A stretch of DNA of 64,000 bases from Oncomelania hupensis (GCA_036898135.1 CM072515.1:73571253-73635252), one strand, 5' to 3'; counted from the first letter of the stretch, positions 33,874 to 45,920 are shown. The notes: generated by a model from the letters alone, not told the origin. Translations and numbers: made by a program.

Positions 33874-34965
33874 CAGTACTCCTCGCTTAAGGTGACCCCC
33901 CACGGGACCAAATTTTTGTTTGATCTTATCCGAGGGGCACCCTAAACAGTCCTCTGATAAGATCAACTACCAGTAAAAAACTTGATCTTATACGAGGTGC
34001 TAAATTTTTTTGTCGTGTGACTGTGTGTGTTTGTTTGTTTGTTTATTTCATTTAACGTCTATTCACCGAAGTGATTTTAGACAAGAAAATAAAAGGAAGG
34101 TGGGGGGGAAAGGATATGCACTACATGGATGTGGGAAAGGAAATAACAATTAAACAAAATGGTACAATAACATAACATGAAATAAAATTAAATAAAATTT
34201 AAGTATTCAAACAATATTTTAAAACTCTGTAAAACAAATAAAAAATTACTATGGAACACTGTGTGTGTGTGCGTGGGTGTGTGTGTGCATGTGTGCACGT
34301 TGGTGCGCGCGTATGCATTACTGTATATGTATTTTTTGTGCGTGTGTATGATGCATAAGCATCTCTCAAACTCTCAAACAAACGGATGCAAGCATGCATA
34401 CACATACACACACTCTCACACACAAACACATTGACGCGCACGCACGCACGCAAATGAGATTAAAAAAAAAAATGATAGCACCAAGACAGTTACTGGGTGT
34501 ATTTGCAGAAAACCTTACACAAGTTTAACGAATTGTTCATTTTGTCTACGCCACGGCACAAGCTTTATCGCTAGTAAATGAAGTCAATTCAGGGTAAGGT
34601 CCACTGTGGCAATGCGTCCCGCTAGGAAGGGACACGGCAGATCACAGTTACACCTGTCTACACCGCCCATGGGTCGCACTCTGTCAAAGTGGTTCCCGTG
34701 TGTATTGCAGAGTGTTGCATAACGCGGATGCTGGCTGGACGTGACAGGTGTTCTGGGATGGAATTCCATCTCAAAACAGGAAGTGATCTCATAAATGATG
34801 TCATCTGTGACATCAATTTCTCTTAAGCAGTAGTCTCCTCCATTTGGGAACCAAAACGAGGAATTCTAAATGGTACAAAGAAGGTGTTTGGCCAGGACCA
34901 ACAACCTGCTTGATCTTTTCCGCATTGTGACCTTAAACGGTAGTGACGTTAAAAGAGGAGTACTG
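33874..34965. mobile_element. pogo/Tigger-like non-autonomous element, TA target site
   Basis: CAGTACTCCTCGCTTAA at the left and TTAAAAGAGGAGTACTG at the right are inverted, with TA outside both. CAGTA...CCTCG ends are characteristic of pogo/Tigger. The interior has GT/AC-rich stretches (34258-34450) and no transposase. Confidence 0.75.
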
Positions 34966-35360
34966 TATATTTAAAACACAAAGTCAAAAGTATTTAAAAC
35001 ACAAATAAGCACACATACATCCAAAACACATTCACAGCAAATCAAAATGCACTTTCAACCCAATTACCATACATAAAAAGGGAGACAATTATGACTATTT
35101 ATTGTTAAGTTGACATTATATAGGACATGAAATGATAAATATGTACATTACAAACAATAAAATTTTGATGATTGCGATTTTCCTGAAAATTATAACATTA
35201 AAGAATAGGATCAGTCTGAAAGATAAATATATTGTTAAAATATATATTTGTAATTTATAAATAAATATTGTTGCAGTTTTTGTGTGTCAAGGTATGTTGG
35301 ATACTTCCCATTAAACAAATGTGCAGTGTGTTCATGCATTCTTCAAACAAAAGTTAGTTA

Positions 35361-35995
35361 TTCATTGCTTACATGGTCCAGTGGACTGCAAAGAGCCGAA
35401 TCAGGACCACAAAATCAAGACCACAACTTCGCTGAAAGAGGACTCACCCCTGATCCACATAAAAGATCTGCCGAAACAACCCTAGTGGTAACACTGAAGG
35501 CACTCCACCAGCCAGTCACTTTACAATAAAGACATCCCACGCAGGGGACGCTGAGGCTATACTCTAATTTATTGAACCCCCGTTTACAAAAACAAAATAC
35601 AATACAAACATCATTATAAAATATCAACAAAACACATACATATAAATTGCCTTCTTTGCCAAATAATAACATCCTGGGAAGCCCCAGTGACCATCTGGCA
35701 GAAAGCGTCCAATATTCCCAAGCTGAACCAACAGATCTCGCACACAAATGAAGTTTTGTCCCAGAAGAGTTTTCAGAAGAAAAAAAGGTAGGTGACTGGT
35801 CTAGCTAAGAAGAAGATAGTATAGTAGATTGATAGAACAGAGTAGGAATGAGAAAGAACAAAGGAGAAAGACAACAATAGTGGGAATTTAAAGCACTACA
35901 TTTCCAGAAAGCGGGGATACTATGATACTATTTATACTGAAACCCCCGGTACCCCAACAAAGGGGCTCAAGCAAAAGAAATGAAATGTTTCTACC
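35361..35995 (-). mobile_element. Dispersed retroposon family R, copy 1
   Basis: Shares with 36470-37010 and the reverse of 61320-61905 the blocks AAAAGATCTGCCGAAA, CAGTCACTTTACAATAAAGA, CATCCCACGCAGGGGAC, CCCCGTTTACAAAAACAAAA and AGAAGAAGATAGTATAG. No intact protein seen. The G/C-rich CCCCCGGTACCCC end is at about 35945. Confidence 0.75.
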
Positions 35996-36430
35996 ATAAA
36001 CTTAAGCCTGTTCATACTTTGATCTTTATCTGACAACAATGTTTTATTTACATGCAAGCGAAAAACAACCGGAAAACAACTTTCTCAATGCTAAATGAAC
36101 AATTTCACTAAATCACAATTCAAACACAAAAGTGTCCATTTGTGCACCAAACACACAGTACCAAGTATAATGTGACTATGTTAATCAAGTATCTATAAAA
36201 GTAGAGGAAAACTGCTAAAGATGGATAAAACAACTTCACAATTACAAAGGCAGCAACACAACTCTAAGCAAAGCTGCCTTCCTTTCCTGGCCTCAAAATG
36301 TGTGAGCTGTGCAATCATCGTTTTCCATTTCACAATGCTTCCTTTCAAACACAGTCATTTCCAAGACATACCGAACACACCCATTTCCTCCCCCCCCCCC
36401 CTCACCACAAAACTACAGTTTCAATAATCA

Positions 36431-36458
36431 TTGATTGATTGATTGATTGATTGATTGT
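36431..36458 (+). repeat. (ATTG)n microsatellite
   Basis: ATTGATTG repeats at the border of family R copy 2. Confidence 0.85.
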
Positions 36459-36464
36459 TGCTTT

Positions 36465-37010
36465 AGGTCCAGCGGACTCTTCCGAGCCAAATCAGGACCG
36501 GACAACCCCCAATCCGTATAAAAGATCTGCCGAAAAAACAAACCCTAGTGGGAAAATTGAATGCCCTCCACCGGCCAGTCACTTTACAATAAAGACATCC
36601 CACGCAGGGGACGGCTGAGGCTTTACCCCAACTACTCGAACCCCCGGTTACAAAAACAAAATAGAATACAAACATCATTATAAATTATCAACAAAACACA
36701 TACATATAAAATGCCTATAGTGCTAAATAATACAATCATAGGAAGCCCTAGTGACCACCCGGCAGAAAGTGTCCAACACTTCCAAGCTGATCCAACAGAC
36801 CTCATACTCAAACAAGGAGTCTTGTCCAGGAAGAGTTTTCAAGAAAAAAGGTAGGTCATTGATCTAGCGAAGAAGAAGATAGTATAGCAGAGTGATAGGA
36901 CAGATCAGGAATGGGAAAGAGCAAATGAGGAAGACGGCGACTGGGAATTTAAAGCACTAAATTTCCAGAAAGTGGGGATACTATTTATACTGAAACCCCC
37001 GGCACTCCAA
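36465..37010 (-). mobile_element. Dispersed retroposon family R, copy 2
   Basis: Begins (plus strand) TTGCTTTAGGTCCAGCGGAC and ends in TACTGAAACCCCCGGCACTC. Same blocks as copy 1. On the minus strand the element ends AGAGTCCGCTGGACCTAAAG followed by CAATCAAT repeats, like a 3' tail. Confidence 0.75.
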
Positions 37011-37879
37011 CGGGGGGGAACTTTTGCTGCAGTGAATCAGTCCTGCCTACAAAGGCAAGACAGGTTTTCAACTGGGGCTTTCACTTTTCCCTTTATAGGT
37101 TAGAACAATCTACAGTGGCAAGATTGCTCATGACCCCAAGGGGTTCAATAATCATTAAACAACCACAAAAACACTATCATACAAAAACGTGAACAAAAAG
37201 AGACATAAAAAAAAAAAAAAAGACTGCAGCTACATGTACAATATAGAAGAAAATTCAGGTTGGGAAATTGGGCACAGAAAATGAGTACACAATATCAGAT
37301 CACACAAGCCAATAATGCACAATACACAATAATGCAATTAAATTATTTTATTTACATGCCAACGAGAACACAGCGTTTCTATAGAAACGCATAAAACATG
37401 GAAATTTACAGCAATGTACATATAATTCAAATTATTTTTAAAAAAAAGAAAATAAAAAGACTTTTGTCTTGACATCATTTAGATAACAGGCACGAACATT
37501 TATTTTGACATGTCCTAATGTTTTACAATATCTTTTAAACCATTCTACTACCATGTCCTTTTTTATAATTGTTCTGAGTAAACAAAAGGATTCTTTTACT
37601 GTTGAATTTATTTAACAAGTCTTGTTACACTCACCACAGCAATTATTTGGGGGGAGGTAGAGGGGGGTTGAGGAGGGAGGATCACAAAACTGCATATAAC
37701 AAACTATATTACAATAGTGTCTTTTTTATTTTTTTAAAAAAAGGGTGCGCTTGTTTTTGCTATTTATGTGGGCTAAGTTTCCGCATGATCAGGCCATGTC
37801 CACAACTGAGAAAAAAAAATCAGGTCATCAAATGACGTGATCTTTTTACAAAGACGTAAAAGTTTATCCTCAAGACAGC

Positions 37880-38010
37880 TGCTGATTGGTTGCTCTTCCA
37901 TGACGCCATCTTGCCCACGTTGAGCCGAAAAGTTTAGCCCGGGTCATCACCTTGGTCAGCGCCCCATTCCATTTGATTGGTTGCGCATCAACCGGGCTAG
38001 CACGAGCCAT
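37880..38010. other. Two ATTGGTTG (CCAAT) motifs in a GC-richer patch
   Basis: GATTGGTTGC occurs at 37885 and 37975 in a patch with CATGACGCCATCTTG and several CpGs. This could be a promoter, but no gene is seen next to it, and it lies just downstream of the CHMP1B stop. Confidence 0.25.
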
Positions 38011-38209
38011 ATCGTGAAGACCATGCAAGTGCACTGAATGAGACCATGAGCTCCACACTCGTTCATGAAAACAATAGCTGAATTAAACTGCTGAAAACAA
38101 ATTACGACAAAGGTTTGTAAAGCTCTGGACTCTTGCAGTTACTTCATTATTTGATACAAAACTAAGATGGCTGACAACAATCGATATTAACAAAGCTACG
38201 GTGCTGTTG

Positions 38210-38251
38210 TTACATTTGTCGCAATTTGGCCAGCCGACTTGTGAGTTCATC
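38210..38251 (-). CDS. CHMP1B: CHMP1B last coding exon (MIM motif)
   Basis: 42 nt: acceptor TTGTTGCAG, then DELTSRLAKLRQM and TAA. This is the MIT-interacting motif that binds VPS4 and related MIT proteins. It enters in phase 0, as the previous exon requires. Confidence 0.85.
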   Translation of the reverse strand, partial: DELTSRLAKLRQM

Positions 38252-41200
38252 CTGCAACAACCAAATTGACATTTTATTTCATATGACCAAGATTTGGGAC
38301 CACTGCCCAAGACGCAATAAAACAAATTTTGTATCAGACAAATGCAGGCAAAACAACTGGGGTTTTGGTGCATATTACCATATTGTTTGATGAGGATACG
38401 AATACGAATACAATCACTTTATTATCTCAATCAAAGAGAAATTCACACGTGGTGCCAGATATAAATGTTACAAGACGACGCAGAGGTGCCTACCCCCCAG
38501 TCTGATCATTTGTGTACTGGCTGCATGAAAAATGTGTATTTTGTGTAATGTCAGATTTCGCGCAACTCGCAACATTTGATCAAAGAATTATTGTCATGAA
38601 AACTGCCACATTCACAAAACATCAATTCATACTAATTCCAGCTCACCATTTTAATCCTCATGAAACAAAATAATATAGAACTCAACAAGTTATGGTCACA
38701 AATGCACACTAATATATATTTTTTGTGTTGTATTTTACTCCATACCCCTCCCCCCCTCCCCCTCCCCCCCAAAAAAAGAAAGAAAGATCATATTCATGAT
38801 ATTGTCCAACAATTAATTAATATAAATTATGAATATATATAAATGCATCATTATTTTCGTATATTCTGCTGAAACTGGCAACACTTTTTGTTTTCTGAGC
38901 ATTCTAGAGTGTTCTGCATTTTGTTGTGTAAATACAGTGCCTGTTAATGCACTTTGTATTAATTTTAGACACCTGGGCCACTTTTGGGAAAAACGCGTTT
39001 TATTTTTATGTGAGGGTTACCCACTTTGAACAGTTAAATGAGTGCCTTAATATTGACTGATTTTAACAATTGAAATTATTTTAATCTTCTAAAGGTTTGT
39101 ACTATATAATAAAAACAAAATAAAGCATCCTGAACCAAAATAAAATGTTCGTCCGTAATACCTAATCTAAGTGTCGCTGAATGTCATATGCAGAACTCTG
39201 TTTTGCAGTGAGCATAATGAACTCCTTTCGAAGATTCGATTATTCCTCAAAAACGTTCTTGGTATTCGCGTAAGAAATGTTGTCGCGCTTTTTGCTTACT
39301 TGCAACCTTACTGTACACTGCTTTTCTTCAGACTTGCTCTCATCGTCACTCACGTGTAAAAGCTTCCGCGACACCATGTTTAGCACAATGGCGGATACAA
39401 AGTCTCGCACTACCTCTCACGCACGAGATTTCACTTTTGCGCATGCGCTCTAAGGTCAGCAAGTAAAGAATCGAAACATAATAAAAGCAGTGCGAAAAAA
39501 AAATTTTTTTTTTTGGTACACCACAAAAATGCGTATTTTTAAGGAATTGCTCGTATTGTCGTATTTTGTGTTGAAAATTCGTAAAAATACGCGCCAGTGC
39601 GTACGGTAGGCACCTCTGACGATAAAGAACAGTATAACAATAATAAACAGTAAAACAGGATAAAAGTAAATCAAGAAGAAATTACTGAATTAACCATTTA
39701 AAACTGTAATCATAAGAAGTTACATGGGGAAAACAAATACCTATCACATGATTTACGTTCAGTGTCATAATCATGATAGAAGGTATTGCAACATAACAAT
39801 CACTATTGGCAAGCAATAATCGCATCAATATACAACGTAAGACTTTTAGATAAATATGTTCATAAAAGAATAAAAAAATCGCTAAGCACATAGGCCTACA
39901 CTAAACGGAAATGTCAGATCACAGGGGCACATACTCACTATCTCATGCGGATTGGACATTAATTATATAAATCATGCCACGCACACTGTCATAATAGAAG
40001 CATCATACGTTCAAATTCTCAATCATTTAATAAAGAGGATACAATACAATACAAGGTTATTGCTTTAGGTCCAGCGGACTCTTCCGAGCCAAATCAGGAC
40101 CAGAATATATAATGGAGACTATGATAATGGCAAAATCGGCACACAGGAATGTGCAGACAAATGCATATGGTAGAAACATGTTGAGGACGTCGCTGATGAT
40201 GACTAAAGCGACACGACAGGTGATAACAATGAAAAGTGAAGGTGACTTGATATTAAAATGACAGAAAAAAAACTAAACTTGTCACTTGGCTAAAAAGCTT
40301 GTGTTACTAACTTACAATGCAATGCATCACAGTACAATACCCTAACCCTAATCTTTAATACCCCATAAGGAATTACTGGAAGCTTGGGGTGATTCTGTAA
40401 CCACCTTCTTCAGCAAACTAACTGATATGACTTCAGACATTCTATGCTCCCAATGGACTCACGACGTGACATGCAACTGAAGTAGTGACTGGAAGACAGG
40501 AGGTAGGTTGTGGTGTCACTTTGATGATACTGATGACAATGATGATGACAAAGTGAAGAAGAAGAAATACAAGAAGAAGAAGAACAAATTAAAGAAGATG
40601 ATGATGATATCCATGATGATGATGATACTAATTGCTGCTGACCTGTTCCTGAGAAGCCTGAGTTGTGGCTGTAGCACCGATGGCTGTACCCCGAGCTGAG
40701 GGCAACTCCATATTGAGTTCCAGCCTGAAAAAAAAAATCAAAGAAAATTAAGCTAAAAAAGTACAGACCGCAATTAAACTTACAAGATCCCTACAGTACT
40801 GATCTTTAATGCTTCAAAGAAAAGACCAATACTGCGTTTTGGTTTGGTTTTTTGGCATTGCAATGTTGATGATGTAAAAAAGGTAAGCGTTTCCTGTTGA
40901 TGATGTTAAGCTACTTTCCGTGTATATTGTTGCCATTTTGGTGCCTGGCAAAACTCTTCCATGGTCACATCAGCTGGTGGTATGCTAATATCTGAACACT
41001 ACTGGTGCAAACGTGCCTTTTGGAGGTAGGAAGGAGGGGAGGGGGTTGCCGTCAAGATCAAGACTAGAATCATTAAAGACTAAAAATACCATCTGGAAAG
41101 TATGACAGGTTGTTTATTTATTTCCTTATTGTTTTTATATAGCGCTCTTTTCCAGCTCAAGAGCTGCTCAAGGCACTGGTCGCTACAGGATCTAACTCAA

Positions 41201-44200
41201 GCAGCCCTGAGGCGCCCACTGGCAGCCTAAGGGGCATCGTCTGACTCCCCAGATAACTGAGCACTATCCTGGGGAACGGGAGAGAACGAACCTAGTGCTT
41301 GTTGGATATGTTTAAGTAGCTGGCACTTGACCTAGGACATGAGCATCAGGATCTTTAGAAGTCATTTGGCGGGCCACCTTTTCACAGAAAGTTTCTCCAA
41401 ACCAAACTCGACGTAGAGGAGTGAGAATATTACCACTGAGCCTTGCAAGTAATGAAGCGAAATAAATATTACCACATTAAAAAAAATTTAATAAAAATGG
41501 AGTTCCCAACACAACAGAACCTTTACAGAAGTAATGATGCAACAGAAGCATTATTGTAAAAAAAAAAGAATCTAAAGAAACAAAAACTTTACAGAAGTTT
41601 TATACTGGAAAGAAAACATAAAAATCTAAGACAAAAGAACCTTGACCTACCCTGCTTCATCTGCAACTTCTTGCATGAGGCTGTCCACTTCGTGCTGCGG
41701 TGTGGTGAGGGTGGACGTATTGCACATGGTTCCCTCCATCACTTGCGACTGAACGTCAAGGTTCTCAAACGCCTGCTCAAACCGATCCATCAGCTGAGAC
41801 ACCTGTCAAAGTAACCACAGCCATATTAGTCAGCGCTTGCAATGAATTTATACTGATAATAATTAGCATACTTTTGAAGTAGTCAGAGGTGCCAACCCCC
41901 TAATCGTTTTGTCAGTATTTCCGGACCCGTTTGTAGTATTTTTTAACACTTGTCAGTATTTTTTTTTTATCGCAAAAGCCAGCCTATGACACTATAAAGT
42001 AACGACAGGCTTCCCTCTGAAACAACAGTCTATTTTCAGTCCTCTAAAATCGCCATGAAAATCAGCTTGTTGAACACCACACTTGTTTTACTCTAAAATT
42101 ACCATGAAAATCAGCTTGTTGAACACAGCGACGTTCAGTGAGTGCAGGAGTACTATTATGAGACCAGAAACCGGTACAGAAGCACCGCTGGCAAAGATAA
42201 ACGATCTGCAACTTCTCCTATTTTTATAAAACCTATCGTATTTCCGTATTTAATTCACTTCGCCGGAATTAAATACGGTCAATCCGTACTGGTTGGCACC
42301 TCTGAGTAGTTTAATCAGGGGTGGGAATTGTCCGCCATTTGGCGGATTTCCGCTATAAAAAAATCCCATCCGCCAAAAACAATAATGCTTCCGCCAAAAA
42401 AAAAAAAAATAAAAAAAAAATTTACGCTATTGCGGTGTTTTGACACAGCGCAACAGAAGTCTCACCGGAAGTGAGAGGTCGAGGTCGTTGTACTTAATCA
42501 CCGCCATCATGTCTTTAAAGGCTATGATTGTACAGCGTGGTGAAACTTTTCAAGAAGGTTTTGGCGTCAAAAACAAATGGAGGTGGGATTGGTTGGAGTA
42601 CGAAGTCAATGATGATCGGCTCAGCCTATTTATTCGCAAGCTGAAGAAGCCAGGCACAGCATACTGCAGAAATATGTTTTTCTTTTTCTTTGGCTGTTTT
42701 AGCTGAAGAGCAAGTTGGAATGTCATTGCTTGCCATATTGATGTTGGAGCTATGTTTAGTTTTGACAGCTGATATTCAGATGTTGAATATACAGCTGTGT
42801 ACATGTTCAGCTACTATGTACAAATTTTGTGTGTGTGTGTGTGTACAGCTCTCTCTCTCTCTCTCTCTCACATAATCACTGTACATGTATACAGTTATAT
42901 ACAAAAATCCTTTTTGAATTTATGTTATTTTCTTTATGCAACGTGTCTGTTAGTTGTACATTGTTTATCAGCACTACATCACAGCATTATATTCTTTGGT
43001 CATTCAAACAAAAAGCACAAGAAAAAAAGACAAAAAAGAATTTTTTTCATACTTCAAAACTATTTACATTTTGCAATCAGAATACACCAGATTGCACAGA
43101 TTTTGTTCTTGATTTTGAACATTTTCCGGGGGGGCATGCCCCCGGACCCCCCTAGTTTCCTTTATTTTTCACTTCAGCAATTCCCACCCCTGTTTAATAA
43201 TAGCAATAATGTATAATGCGCATGCATCTCGTTTATACAAATAATGCAACACATTTTGGGTTCAACTCTGCTGGCAGGGTTTTTCCTTTACCTTTGCCCA
43301 TTATGCCAAAACATTTAACACGTTAGCATGTGGAACTACGATAACAAACCAAACCCTTCCTGTGATACTATAACTTTTGATAGTTAACTGAACCATTGAT
43401 CTACATTTGGAAACAAGCAAAACTCTTAGTCTTACAAAATGGAGTCGCCGAGTGAATTATTTTTGTGTGTGAATGTCAATAAAATGATTTCCATTCTCCA
43501 GATTCCTAGTCACACATAGAAATCACAGCACTATCCATGAAATTAAATGAAACAAAATCCAAGAAATTATGGATACAAAAACTCACCTTCTGAAACACTA
43601 TTACTGTTGATAGTTAACGGAACCATTGTTGGAATCCAGCAAACATTAGTCACTGATTCAGTCCTAAAGAAACTTTGTGTGTGTGTGTGTGTGTGAACAT
43701 CAATGAATTACCTTCTCCAGATTCATAGACTTCATCGCACTCTCCATGGACTTGACAACCCCAGCCATGGACTGCGTGACCTGCCGCGTGGTCACAGCTG
43801 TCTGCACTCTGGAAGCCACAGCGTCTATTCTGGCGGACATGCGACGGTAGTTCAAGGCCTGGTTCTTTTGACGGATTGCGTTTTCTGCGTGGATCTTGGC
43901 GCCCTCCATATTACTCTTTTGAATGGCCTGAAATTTTAAAATAAACAAAAGGATGGATGTAGAAATAATAACAATGATGGTATTTATACTTATATATATC
44001 TTTTTCTTAGGAAGACTCAGTTCAAACCATGCTGAACTCTCATGCATTCACAAACCAATAAAAAAGCAAACAAAGCATTAATTACAACAATACAAATAAG
44101 CAAAAATGGACGAAGGAAAACACAAAAAAAATGTATACACGCTCTATGGTCTGTTTTTTTTTAAATTTTATTGTCCCTTTTCAATTGGGAAATTCTTGGA

Positions 44201-45102
44201 AGGCGTAGTCGCAGCCCAAACCCAACCTACTGGTGTTTTTTTTTTGTGCGTTTTTTTTTTTAAATATATAGATGATACAAGATTGGGAAGTCATCAGGAA
44301 GAAAAAGAACTTATTTCAAACGTACACACCGCCACCCAATACTGCTTAAGTTTCATAATTATTATATCTGAGTTACCATTAAAACAGTAGAATTTTTAAC
44401 GCTGTGGCATAATTCCATTAGCCCAAACTGGAAGAGCGGAATACATGGAACTTAAAACAGATTGATTGAAGCAGTAAGACGACAGATGATCACATCCAGT
44501 CTAGTTAACCATTAGGTCAACATAGACTAAGCCTACAATCTATAGATATCTGACTCCCTCTTCTGCTGCCTCTTCAGAAGAAGAGGGAGACGGAAAAAAA
44601 GGTGGTAAGACAACATTGGAGAATGGACTGGCTTGACACTGAATGAAGCCATGAGGGCTGCTGAGGACAGAGAAAGATGGAATATGCTGCCATTGCTGGT
44701 TAAAGGATCATCTGTAGTGCCCCAATGACTTTCAAGTTACGAGATAGGATAGGATAGGATATATAAGAACAATTATAACAAAAAAACATTGAACATAAAT
44801 TTAGCGTTCTTTTATGAATACGAATTTTGATTTGTTCAACAAGTGTAAACTACCAAACAGCATGTTTCAGCAGACACATTGTTTCAGTTGATAACCCAAT
44901 GCCAATGGTATTCATGAATTTAATTAAATCAAAAAAGAAAACAAAGAAGAAAATACTTTAAACAACATTGGAACATAGTGATACTATTACTCTTAGACAC
45001 GTACCTTCTTGAGTTTAACTTTCTCTTCTTTTTCTGACTTTTCGCATTTTTTTGCATTCCTCTCCAAATCTTTTGCAGCAAACTTGAGATTAAAAAGATG
45101 TT
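38210..45102 (-). CDS. CHMP1B: CHMP1B-like ESCRT-III protein (first short exon not found)
   Basis: Read on the minus strand: 45105 side inward, exons 45102-45005, 43927-43712, 41802-41651, 40724-40643, 38251-38210, all in phase, giving 196 residues after a missing start of about 4-6. ESCRT-III features are a basic first helix (HLFNLKFAAKDLERNAKKC), IHAENAIRQKNQALNYRRMS, RIDAVASRVQTAVTTRQVTQ, MAGVVKSMESAMKSMNLEK, an acidic C-terminal half (MEGTMCNTSTLTTPQHEVD, MQEVADEAG) and a C-terminal MIM (DELTSRLAKLRQM). It should act in endosomal sorting, cytokinesis and VPS4 recruitment. HLFNLKFAAK and NMEGAKIHAENAI favour CHMP1B over CHMP1A. Introns hold hAT MITEs, a SINE and a LINE tail. Confidence 0.9.
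38483..39618. mobile_element. hAT-like non-autonomous element (CAGAGGTGCC ends)
   Basis: CAGAGGTGCCTACC and GGTAGGCACCTCTG form perfect 14-bp inverted ends. They match the MITE at 41884 with one change. The target duplication is not clear (ACGACG versus ACGATA). The interior is non-coding. It lies in the last CHMP1B intron. Confidence 0.7.
40052..40110 (-). mobile_element. Retroposon family R, 3'-end fragment
   Basis: TTATTGCTTTAGGTCCAGCG and CTCTTCCGAGCCAAATCAGG match one end of family R. Only the 3' end is present, as expected from 5' truncation. Confidence 0.6.
40643..40724 (-). CDS. CHMP1B: CHMP1B exon (linker before MIM)
   Basis: Acceptor TTTTTTTTTCAG, donor GTCAGC. Encodes LELNMELPSARGTAIGATAT and TQASQEQ. 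Reading through the donor would add four residues (VSSN) and a TAG, giving a form without the MIM. Confidence 0.85.
41105..41400 (-). mobile_element. SINE family 1 copy
   Basis: Minus strand; ATATAGCGCTCTTTTCCAGC near 41138 (plus strand), AAGAGCTGCTCAAGGCACTG, and the CCTAGGACATGAGCATCAGG block near 41335. Confidence 0.8.
41651..41802 (-). CDS. CHMP1B: CHMP1B exon (C-terminal helices)
   Basis: 50 codons plus two bases: VSQLMDRFEQAFENLDVQSQ, VMEGTMCNTSTLTTPQHEVD, SLMQEVADEA. Acceptor TTGACAG, donor GTAGGT. Confidence 0.9.
41884..42304. mobile_element. hAT-like MITE, TSD AGTAGT
   Basis: CAGAGGTGCCAACC and GGTTGGCACCTCTG ends. AGTAGT flanks both (41878-41883 and 42305-42310). 421 bp, non-coding. 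It abuts the next hAT element. Confidence 0.75.
42316..43192 (+). mobile_element. hAT-like element with truncated N-terminal domain, TSD TTTAAT
   Basis: CAGGGGTGGGAATTG and CAATTCCCACCCCTG inverted ends. TTTAAT is at 42310-42315 and 43193-43198. Inside, 42510-42665 encodes a zinc-finger-like start (FGVKNKWRWDWLEYEVNDDR, KPGTAYC) similar to the N-terminal region of some hAT or KRAB-like transposon proteins. The catalytic part is absent. Confidence 0.75.
43200..43700. other. CHMP1B intron, nothing recognised
   Basis: AT-rich; GTTAACTGAACCATTG near 43385 recurs as GTTAACGGAACCATTG near 43615, and a short GT run is at 43676-43694. Confidence 0.5.
43712..43927 (-). CDS. CHMP1B: CHMP1B exon (core helices)
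   Basis: 72 codons, phase 0-0: AIQKSNMEGAKIHAENAIRQ through MAGVVKSMESAMKSMNLEK. Acceptor AATTTCAG, donor GTAATT. The most conserved part of the protein. Confidence 0.93.
44570..44762 (+). mobile_element. RTE-like LINE 3' end fragment (copy 4)
   Basis: AGAAGAGGGAGACGGAAAAA, AACATTGGAGAATGGACTGG, GCCCCAATGACTTTCAAG, then GATAGGATAGGATAGGATA. 5' truncated, antisense within CHMP1B. Confidence 0.8.
45005..45102 (-). CDS. CHMP1B: CHMP1B first recognised coding exon
   Basis: HLFNLKFAAKDLERNAKKCE and KSEKEEKVKLKK, donor GTACGT. The exon needs one base from upstream for its first residue, so a tiny 5' coding exon (about M-x-x-M-E) must lie above 45102. An in-frame TGA directly upstream rules out an earlier start in this exon. 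Confidence 0.88.
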
Positions 45103-45920
45103 CTCACATAAGTTAAGGAAATGTAATTAAAACAAAGTTGCTTAACTGTCCACTGACATCCTAGCACTCATACTTACAATTGTGATGGTCATGTCCTAAA
45201 TGTGGCTTACTTTTTTTTTTTTTTTAAATAACAAAAACAGCAACAAAAAACTGCACAAACAAATATTCATAATTGATTTTTTACTGTTTTCCCACCATTC
45301 AAACGTTGAATTATTTTCAGAACAAGGAAAGAAGGATTGCCATAGTACATAAGAACTAAAAGAAAGCATTGTGGTATCTTTCTTTATCACAAAATCAGTG
45401 TAGTTTTATGTTTATTTACATTCTTTTAAGAACTCCAGCTTTCTCCGTTTTCGGTGGTCATATTATAACTGAACATATAATTGATTAACACAATAAAGCA
45501 CTGTAAAAAGGATACTGTCGAGCGACATCTTGCTGACGGTTTGATCTAACCACTTTATCAAGTTTGATGTTGAAATAGCGTGAATAAATAGACTGGATGA
45601 CTCTTTTCCGTGTGACTCTTGTTGTTTCGTCACGATTGGTATACTTCCGTCTTGCAGCGAACGTCATGAAAAAGTGTGCTTTGAGAAAATCATCATTATT
45701 TTGTTTGTGCGTTTTTTGTTCTATTTGTGTGTGGTTTTTTTTTAAATTGAAGAAGAACATTAAGTATTTGAAATAATAGATCTAAGAAATAACACAATTA
45801 TTTTTTAAGAAATCAGCCTTCTTGAAATATGTGATAAATGAACAGAAACATTTTAAATGTCGTATCACTGCCAGGAGAACCTTTTATTTTCCGGAAGCAC
45901 GTGTATGCAGTGAAAGCAAC
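45103..45920. promoter_or_regulatory. Divergent intergenic region between CHMP1B and URB1
   Basis: The two genes start back to back with at most 818 bp between recognised coding parts. The missing CHMP1B exon 1 probably lies here. A GTGTGACTC/TTCGTCACGATTGG patch at 45610-45640 is GC-richer than its surroundings. Confidence 0.45.
45889..45903 (+). promoter_or_regulatory. ETS-like CCGGAAG and E-box CACGTG before URB1
   Basis: CCGGAAG (45891-45897) runs directly into CACGTG (45898-45903), 17 bp before the ATG at 45921. ETS/GABP sites and E-boxes are typical of promoters of ribosome-biogenesis genes. Confidence 0.5.

Noticed and set aside
45485..45760. 91-codon minus-strand frame as CHMP1B exon 1
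   Set aside because: It does not provide the needed phase or a Met-x-x-Met-Glu start next to a donor. The sequence is unlike any CHMP1 N-terminus.
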